The notes beneath the pieces were generated by a model. It searched no databases. It saw only the letters and a list, made by a program, of their open reading frames with translations, and was not told the origin of the DNA. Below are positions 6,726 through 9,732 of a stretch of DNA of 9,732 nucleotides, one piece after another. The translations under genes and the position numbers were made by a program. Origin of the DNA: a bacterium (lineage in GTDB: Bacteria > Bipolaricaulota > Bipolaricaulia > UBA7950 > UBA9294); the NCBI GenBank assembly GCA_030671645.1, contig DAOVHV010000024.1, forward strand, positions 1 to 9,732. The letters are read 5' to 3'. Every line of letters begins with the position of its first letter. The stretch's first letter is position 1.

Positions 6726-8110
6726 GACGAAACCTGTGGGAGCTTTGTACGATCCTGGTGCTCGTGCTCGGAACTGCCGTTCTGAGTACAGGGCAGACAC
6801 CATTGAGTGATTGGATCTCCCAGATCGACATCCCGGCCTTGAACCCGTTCCAGGTGTCGTTTCGATTGACCAATGGCGGCGCAACGGCGCTTGGCAATGT
6901 TAGTGGCCGAGCCACCCTATCGGACCAGCTTGGACAAACGATCGAAGTCTTGGCCATTGAGTCCTTTTCAGTTCCACCGGGTGGCAACAGAACCGTCTCA
7001 ACAGCAAGCCGTTGGGATTTCCAACAAACGGGTGTCTATTTGATGGAGATTGTTTTGGATCTGGACAATGGCGTACTGATCTCCAATTCCTTGGCCTTTC
7101 GAATCCTTCCTGTGCAGCTGCCGCTGGCGCCGCCAATCTCCGCATTTGGGGAAGGTCTGAAAACCTTGTATCAGCAGCCTGTGAATTGGGGAATCCTGCG
7201 AATCTCGGCGCCTGATGCGTGGACGATCACGCATGGAAGAAGTGACGTCGTCGTAGCCGTCATCGATACCGGGATCGACACGTCGATCCCTCAGCTTGAA
7301 GCAAGCCTGTGGGTGAATCCGGGAGAGATTCCGCACAATGGGGTCGACGACGATGGCAACGGTTATACGGACGACATCCATGGATGGGATTTCCGCGACG
7401 GAGACAATAGCTCGTTGATTGGAACCAATCTGCATTGGCACGGAACCTTCGTGGCTGGAATCATCGCGGCCCAACCGGGCGAATTGCCCATTGTCGGGGT
7501 GGCACCAGGGGTTCGAATCATGGATGTTCGCTTCTTGGACTCCAACAATCAATTTTCGTCGCGGGATTGGAACCTGTTTGCCGAAGCCATCGATTATGCG
7601 GTAGACAACGGAGCTGACATTATCAACATGAGCATCTTTGCCAACTCTCGCCCGCCCGCCACTCTGGAAAACGCGATTCGCCGAGCCGTTCAATCGGGAG
7701 TCGTAATCATCGGCATTGCCGGCAATACCGATAATAATGCTGGCAGCATGAACCAGACGGTTGTGCTCTACCCGGGCAAATACAACGATGTTTACGCGGT
7801 ATCTGCAACCACGGAAAACGACCTTCTTGCCAGCTTCAGCAGATGGGGACCGGAAGTGTCCTTCTGCGCTCCCGGCGAAGGGATTACATCGTTTCTACCC
7901 GGCGGGCAAACGGCCACTCGTTCAGGTACCTCTTTTGCCGCTCCCCACGTGACCGGCACGCTGGCGTTGATCCTTTCAGCCGTGCCTTCACTGTCGCCGG
8001 CGCAGGCCATAGAGGTTCTTATGGGATCGTTGATTGATCTAGGGGCGCGAGGTTTTGACTCGTCGTTCGGACAAGGGCTGATCGATGCGTTCGAGGCGGT
8101 TAACGACTGA
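6722..8110 (+). CDS. Secreted subtilisin-like serine protease (peptidase family S8)
   Basis: A 462-residue exported protease. Its ATG overlaps the stop of the receptor gene (ATGA) and has no strong Shine-Dalgarno site of its own, so translational coupling is likely. Residues 1-24 are a signal peptide (basic start, hydrophobic core, possible cleavage after STG). Residues about 30-130 form a beta-rich domain resembling an Ig-like or CARDB-like sandwich (FQVSFRLTNGGATALGNVSG...). Residues about 150-462 are the S8 catalytic domain. The triad is intact: D182 in VIDTGID, H240 in HGTFVAGI and S404 in SGTSFAAPH, with the oxyanion residue N335 in GIAGN. An acidic VDDDGNGYTDD insertion (208-218) looks like the calcium-binding loop common in this family. 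No C-terminal TM or sorting domain is seen, so the enzyme is periplasmic or released. The N-terminal domain could be an inhibitory propeptide or a docking module. The substrate is unknown; the beta-helix protein encoded two genes upstream is a candidate. Confidence 0.95.
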   Translation: MRRNLWELCTILVLVLGTAVLSTGQTPLSDWISQIDIPALNPFQVSFRLTNGGATALGNVSGRATLSDQLGQTIEVLAIESFSVPPGGNRTVSTASRWDFQQTGVYLMEIVLDLDNGVLISNSLAFRILPVQLPLAPPISAFGEGLKTLYQQPVNWGILRISAPDAWTITHGRSDVVVAVIDTGIDTSIPQLEASLWVNPGEIPHNGVDDDGNGYTDDIHGWDFRDGDNSSLIGTNLHWHGTFVAGIIAAQPGELPIVGVAPGVRIMDVRFLDSNNQFSSRDWNLFAEAIDYAVDNGADIINMSIFANSRPPATLENAIRRAVQSGVVIIGIAGNTDNNAGSMNQTVVLYPGKYNDVYAVSATTENDLLASFSRWGPEVSFCAPGEGITSFLPGGQTATRSGTSFAAPHVTGTLALILSAVPSLSPAQAIEVLMGSLIDLGARGFDSSFGQGLIDAFEAVND

Positions 8111-8137
8111 CGAATGCGTTGGAACCGATGGCATTCG
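8111..8137 (+). other. Weak hairpin after the protease gene
   Basis: Immediately after the protease stop, CGAATGC (8111-8117) and GCATTCG (8131-8137) form a perfect 7-bp stem with a 13-base loop. No T-run follows, so it is not a standard intrinsic terminator. It may attenuate transcription, stabilise the transcript's 3' end, or be chance. Confidence 0.2.
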
Positions 8138-8173
8138 GGACAAAGGAAGCATGAATCGTACGCCAATTGGTTC

Positions 8174-8202
8174 TTGATCGATCCCAGCATCGCCCGCATA
8201 CT
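8174..8202 (+). promoter_or_regulatory. Candidate sigma70-type promoter for the P-loop kinase gene
   Basis: TTGATC (8174-8179) and CATACT (8197-8202) are separated by 17 bases, each matching four of six consensus positions. Transcription would begin near 8209, just ahead of the ribosome binding site for the gene at 8229. This fits the 118-base gap after the protease gene, which suggests a separate transcription unit. It is a motif match of modest quality. Confidence 0.3.
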
Positions 8203-8228
8203 GGCAACGAACGATGAGAGGTGGGGGG

Positions 8229-8810
8229 ATGAGACAGTTAGTGGTGCTTGTTGGGATGCCGGGTTCGGGGAAAACATCATTTCATCATAAGAAATCAGAT
8301 TGGGTCGTCGTTTCCAAGGATGTGATTCGTCAATCCATGTTCGGCCGCAGTTTCGAACCGGAATTCGAAGATGCCGTCGACCGGATTTTTGCGGCTGCGT
8401 TGATCGAGACGGCAGAATCATCGGCAGAAGTCGTATGTGTCGATGATCTTAATCTGCTGCGAAAGGAACGCCGATCATATGTTGAGCTGGGACAGTTGAC
8501 GGAGAGAGAAACCGTCGCTGTCGTCATGCCCTACGACCCGATTGACGAACTTTTCCAGTTGGTTCAGTTTCAACTGGAAGAGCTGAAGAAGAGCTCACCG
8601 AAGATGAGAGTTGCAAACTTCCCCAGGGACCGATTCGATGCCATGCTTCGTTGCTATGAAGCCGTGCAGCCTGAGGAAGGATTCAGTCGAATCATGCGCG
8701 AAGAGAAACTCCCGATGGTGAGCGGAATTACGAAACCTAAGATAACCATCCGCAGAGTGAGAACAAAGCGAGAGGAAAAGCAAAATCCGATTCCTCTGTT
8801 TGCGGCATAG
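8229..8810 (+). CDS. P-loop kinase-like ATPase (AAA_33 / polynucleotide-kinase-like), function unknown
   Basis: A 193-residue soluble protein. I choose the ATG at 8229 because GAGGTG lies five bases upstream; the in-frame ATG at 8214 has no ribosome binding site and adds only MRGGG. Residues 9-17 are a Walker A motif, GMPGSGKTS. Further features match small kinases of the T4 polynucleotide kinase/zeta-toxin type: SKDVIR (29-34), where these enzymes have S-R-D-D-x-R, and a beta-strand ending in VDDLNLLRKERR (71-82), equivalent to the D-x-T/L-N...R segment with lid arginines. Residues about 150-193 are a basic, probably extended tail (KPKITIRRVRTKREEK). The phosphate acceptor cannot be deduced, and RNA/DNA ends, a nucleotide-sugar and a small metabolite are all possible. 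No antitoxin-like gene is adjacent, so a zeta-type toxin is unlikely. The gene ends against a convergent redox cluster. Confidence 0.8.
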   Translation: MRQLVVLVGMPGSGKTSFHHKKSDWVVVSKDVIRQSMFGRSFEPEFEDAVDRIFAAALIETAESSAEVVCVDDLNLLRKERRSYVELGQLTERETVAVVMPYDPIDELFQLVQFQLEELKKSSPKMRVANFPRDRFDAMLRCYEAVQPEEGFSRIMREEKLPMVSGITKPKITIRRVRTKREEKQNPIPLFAA

Positions 8811-8843
8811 ACCGCGGCCATCACTTGTTGATGACCACGGTCT
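8809..8843. terminator. Bidirectional hairpin between convergent genes
   Basis: A 15-bp stem (8809-8823 with 8829-8843) closes a 5-base loop and starts inside the stop codon of the kinase gene. Read in the plus strand it has two C/A mismatches. Read in the minus strand these become G-U wobbles, so the stem is continuous. No U-run follows on either side, so it may work as a weak or factor-assisted terminator and mRNA 3' stabiliser. Its location in the 53-base gap between convergent genes supports a terminator role, chiefly for the minus-strand ArsR-glutaredoxin transcript. Confidence 0.6.
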
Positions 8844-8863
8844 TCCAGCTCTTGAGATAGAAT

Positions 8864-9103
8864 CTACGCAATCCCAAGCAGCGTATCGATACGGGCCCGG
8901 TCGAACCCGATAATGAGTTCTCCGTCGATGTCAATGACGGGAACACCGGATTGACCGCTTTTCTCCACCATCTCACGTGCGCGATTCATGTCCGCAGAAA
9001 CATCGACATCCTCGAACGAGATCCCGTTGTTTTGCAGATGCTCCTTGGCAATCTGGCACCACGAGCACGTGGGCGTGCTGTAAATCGTTACGGTGTGTTC
9101 CAT
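8864..9103 (-). CDS. Glutaredoxin-family thiol oxidoreductase, 79 aa
   Basis: A small cytoplasmic thioredoxin-fold protein that should reduce disulfides or mixed thiols. It has the family order: strand VTIYSTPT, active site C13-S-W-C16, helix IAKEHLQNNG, strand FEDVDVS, a SGVPVIDIDG segment with the cis-proline P55, and a C-terminal GFD...IDTLL helix. Length is normal for short bacterial glutaredoxin/NrdH-like proteins of the YruB type. The ATG at 9103 lies inside the end of the ArsR gene (16-base overlap) and has GAGGAGGG about 10 bases upstream, also within that gene, so the two are co-transcribed and probably translationally coupled. The ArsR protein and the divergent OsmC-family gene suggest a role in oxidative, sulfide or electrophile stress. 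The natural substrate and reductant are not evident. Confidence 0.92.
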   Translation of the reverse strand: MEHTVTIYSTPTCSWCQIAKEHLQNNGISFEDVDVSADMNRAREMVEKSGQSGVPVIDIDGELIIGFDRARIDTLLGIA

Positions 9104-9384
9104 GTTTGCTTACCCTCCTCAGTAATCAGGCGAACAAGTTCTGCGACGCCTTTCTGCAATCGATAGCAATTTCGAGTCCCCTGGCGTTCCTTTTGGAGAA
9201 CTCCGGCTTGCTCGAGTTTCGTCAAGTGATAGGAGACGGCCGGCTGACTCAGGTTGAGCTGCGACAGGATCTCCTGACACTGAACGGTCCGATGGGCGAG
9301 CAATTCCACGATCTGCAAACGTGGCTCGCTTGCCAAGGCGGAAAACACTGTGGTCCAAGCTAACCTTCGTGCTCGTTCGTCCAT
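9088..9384 (-). CDS. ArsR-family winged-helix repressor, 98 aa
   Basis: A DNA-binding repressor, usually a homodimer that releases DNA on sensing metal, sulfide or oxidant. I take the ATG at 9384 because GAGGGAG lies six bases upstream. A longer in-frame reading to 9726 would run through the promoter region and the divergent OsmC gene. The HTH is clear: SALASEPRLQIVELL (15-29), then EILSQLNLSQPAVSYHLTKLEQAGV (38-62) with the recognition helix at SQPAVSYHL, followed by a wing ending in GTRNCYRL. The arsenic motif CVCDLC is absent. Two cysteines remain, C36 before the recognition helix-turn-helix and C73 in the wing, which could act as a thiol switch as in the SqrR/BigR branch, although the positions do not clearly match. 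The gene is first of a two-gene operon and faces the OsmC-family gene across 100 bases that contain a palindrome, so autoregulation and control of both directions are likely. Confidence 0.93.
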   Translation of the reverse strand: MDERARRLAWTTVFSALASEPRLQIVELLAHRTVQCQEILSQLNLSQPAVSYHLTKLEQAGVLQKERQGTRNCYRLQKGVAELVRLITEEGKQTWNTP

Positions 9385-9418
9385 GAATTGCTCCCTCGCT
9401 TTACTCTTTGCTCGTCGA

Positions 9419-9447
9419 ATGGTAAAGTATGAGAATCGGATTGTCAA
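9419..9447 (-). promoter_or_regulatory. Promoter of the ArsR-glutaredoxin operon
   Basis: On the minus strand a perfect TTGACA (9447-9442) is followed, after exactly 17 bases, by TACCAT (9424-9419), which matches four of six -10 positions. The start site would be near 9412, giving a leader of about 27 bases with its ribosome binding site at 9391-9397. The -35 box overlaps the 18-bp palindrome, so a bound repressor would block polymerase. Confidence 0.6.
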
Positions 9448-9468
9448 ACATTTAAATATTTGGATAAG
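9441..9468 (+). promoter_or_regulatory. Candidate promoter of the OsmC-family gene
   Basis: TTGTCA (9441-9446, five of six positions) and GATAAG (9463-9468, four of six) are 16 bases apart. The start would be near 9475, giving a very short leader in which the GGAG at 9474-9477 is almost at the 5' end. The palindrome sits between and over these boxes. The two opposed promoters share the same TTGTCAA bases as their -35 elements. Confidence 0.4.
9445..9462. promoter_or_regulatory. 18-bp palindromic operator, probably for the ArsR-family repressor
   Basis: CAAACATTTAAATATTTG is an inverted repeat with 16 of 18 positions symmetrical, centred on TTTAAA. It lies midway between the divergent start codons and overlaps the -35 box of the ArsR promoter and the core of the OsmC promoter. 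AT-rich inverted repeats of this size are typical ArsR-family targets. Binding by the adjacent repressor is inferred. Confidence 0.65.
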
Positions 9469-9484
9469 TAAAAGGAGACAGACG

Positions 9485-9732
9485 ATGGGAACAACGATCG
9501 TGCAATACAGCGGCGGAATGGCATTTGTGGGCAAGGTCGCCAGTGGACATGACGTACACATGGATGCGGGCGAAAACGTTGGCGGGGCCGATTCCGCGCC
9601 GCGCCCGGTGGAAGTCCTCCTTAGTTCACTGGGCGGATGCAGAGGAATGGACGTTGTTTCGGTTCTTCGCAAGATGAAGACGGAACCGAAGTCTCCCCGG
9701 ATCGAGATCCAGGATGAGCGAGCCACCGAATA
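9485..9732 (+). CDS. OsmC/Ohr-family protein, partial (3' end beyond window)
   Basis: The first 82 residues of an OsmC-family protein, cut by the window end and open to the last base. The ATG follows AAAGGAG at about seven bases. The family hallmarks are visible: an N-terminal strand YSGGMAFVG, then ADSAPRPVEVLLSSLGGCRGMDVVSVLRKM, with the conserved cysteine C52 in the GGC motif at the start of the long central helix. In Ohr and OsmC proteins this cysteine attacks organic hydroperoxides and a second cysteine lies further on, outside this window, so activity cannot be judged. The P-R-P-V-E-V-L-L form matches the YhfA-like/general OsmC branch better than classical Ohr. Divergence from the ArsR-glutaredoxin operon and the shared operator suggest joint induction under redox or peroxide stress. 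The residue after GGC is Arg, where Thr is more usual. Confidence 0.92.
   Translation, partial: MGTTIVQYSGGMAFVGKVASGHDVHMDAGENVGGADSAPRPVEVLLSSLGGCRGMDVVSVLRKMKTEPKSPRIEIQDERATE

Noticed and set aside
6998..7693. 231-aa minus-strand frame inside the protease gene
   Set aside because: It lies entirely antisense to the S8 protease, which has an intact triad, and it has no recognisable domain.
2938..8110. A true Lap (LapD/LapG) system
   Set aside because: The protease is subtilisin-type, not the LapG cysteine protease, the receptor has no EAL domain, and no large retention-module adhesin is present. Only the general logic is similar.
7792..8421. 209-aa minus-strand frame spanning the end of the protease and the start of the kinase
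   Set aside because: Antisense to two well-supported genes, with antisense-like composition and no motif.
8229..8810. Zeta-type toxin of a toxin-antitoxin pair
   Set aside because: The Walker A region fits, but no small antitoxin gene is adjacent and the upstream 118 bases hold no such frame.
9385..9726. N-terminal extension of the ArsR protein to about 212 residues
   Set aside because: It would read through the divergent promoter region and antisense to the OsmC gene. The ATG at 9384 has its own ribosome binding site and gives a normal family length.

Overview
The window is about 9.7 kb of chromosome-like DNA of moderate GC content, densely coding, with Shine-Dalgarno sites before most genes and sigma70-like promoter hexamers in front of some. 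Cyclic-di-GMP type signalling proteins, membrane-anchored and secreted proteins with ordinary Gram-negative style export signals, and an ArsR/glutaredoxin/OsmC redox cluster all point to a free-living bacterium, most likely a diderm. The sequence alone does not let me name a phylum. There are no rRNA or tRNA genes, insertion sequences, phage genes or CRISPR repeats.

Layout. (1) 1-550: a short leader and a small protein of unknown function (233-550). (2) 695-2365: a soluble PAS-GGDEF-EAL protein with every signature residue I checked intact, so it probably both makes and degrades c-di-GMP. (3) 2366-2937: about 570 bases with no convincing gene. It holds one weak forward reading frame and traces of a possibly decayed gene on the opposite strand. 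(4) 2938-8110: a tight three-gene operon. The first gene is an 818-residue membrane-anchored right-handed beta-helix protein whose last 250 residues look like a glycine-betaine/choline type periplasmic substrate-binding domain. The second is a two-TM Cache-like/HAMP receptor ending in a GGDEF-like domain whose catalytic motif is destroyed. The third, overlapping the second by ATGA, is a secreted subtilisin-family protease with an intact catalytic triad and an extra N-terminal beta-sandwich-like domain. (5) 8229-8810: a small P-loop kinase-like protein, probably with its own promoter. A bidirectional hairpin (8809-8843) separates it from the next, convergent cluster. (6) 8864-9732: a redox/thiol stress cluster. 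An ArsR-family repressor and a glutaredoxin overlap on the minus strand, and an OsmC-family protein, cut by the window end, is divergent on the plus strand. A near-perfect 18-bp palindrome lies in the shared promoter region.

The most unusual part is the 2938-8110 operon. I infer an envelope sensing or remodelling system in which a beta-helix/binding-protein fusion outside the membrane, a HAMP receptor with a non-catalytic GGDEF-like domain inside, and an exported protease work together. No ABC permease or ATPase is present, so the binding-protein domain is more likely a sensor or scaffold than a transport component. The logic recalls Lap-type inside-out control (degenerate c-di-GMP receptor plus periplasmic protease), but none of the Lap proteins is recognisably present, so this is a hypothesis only.
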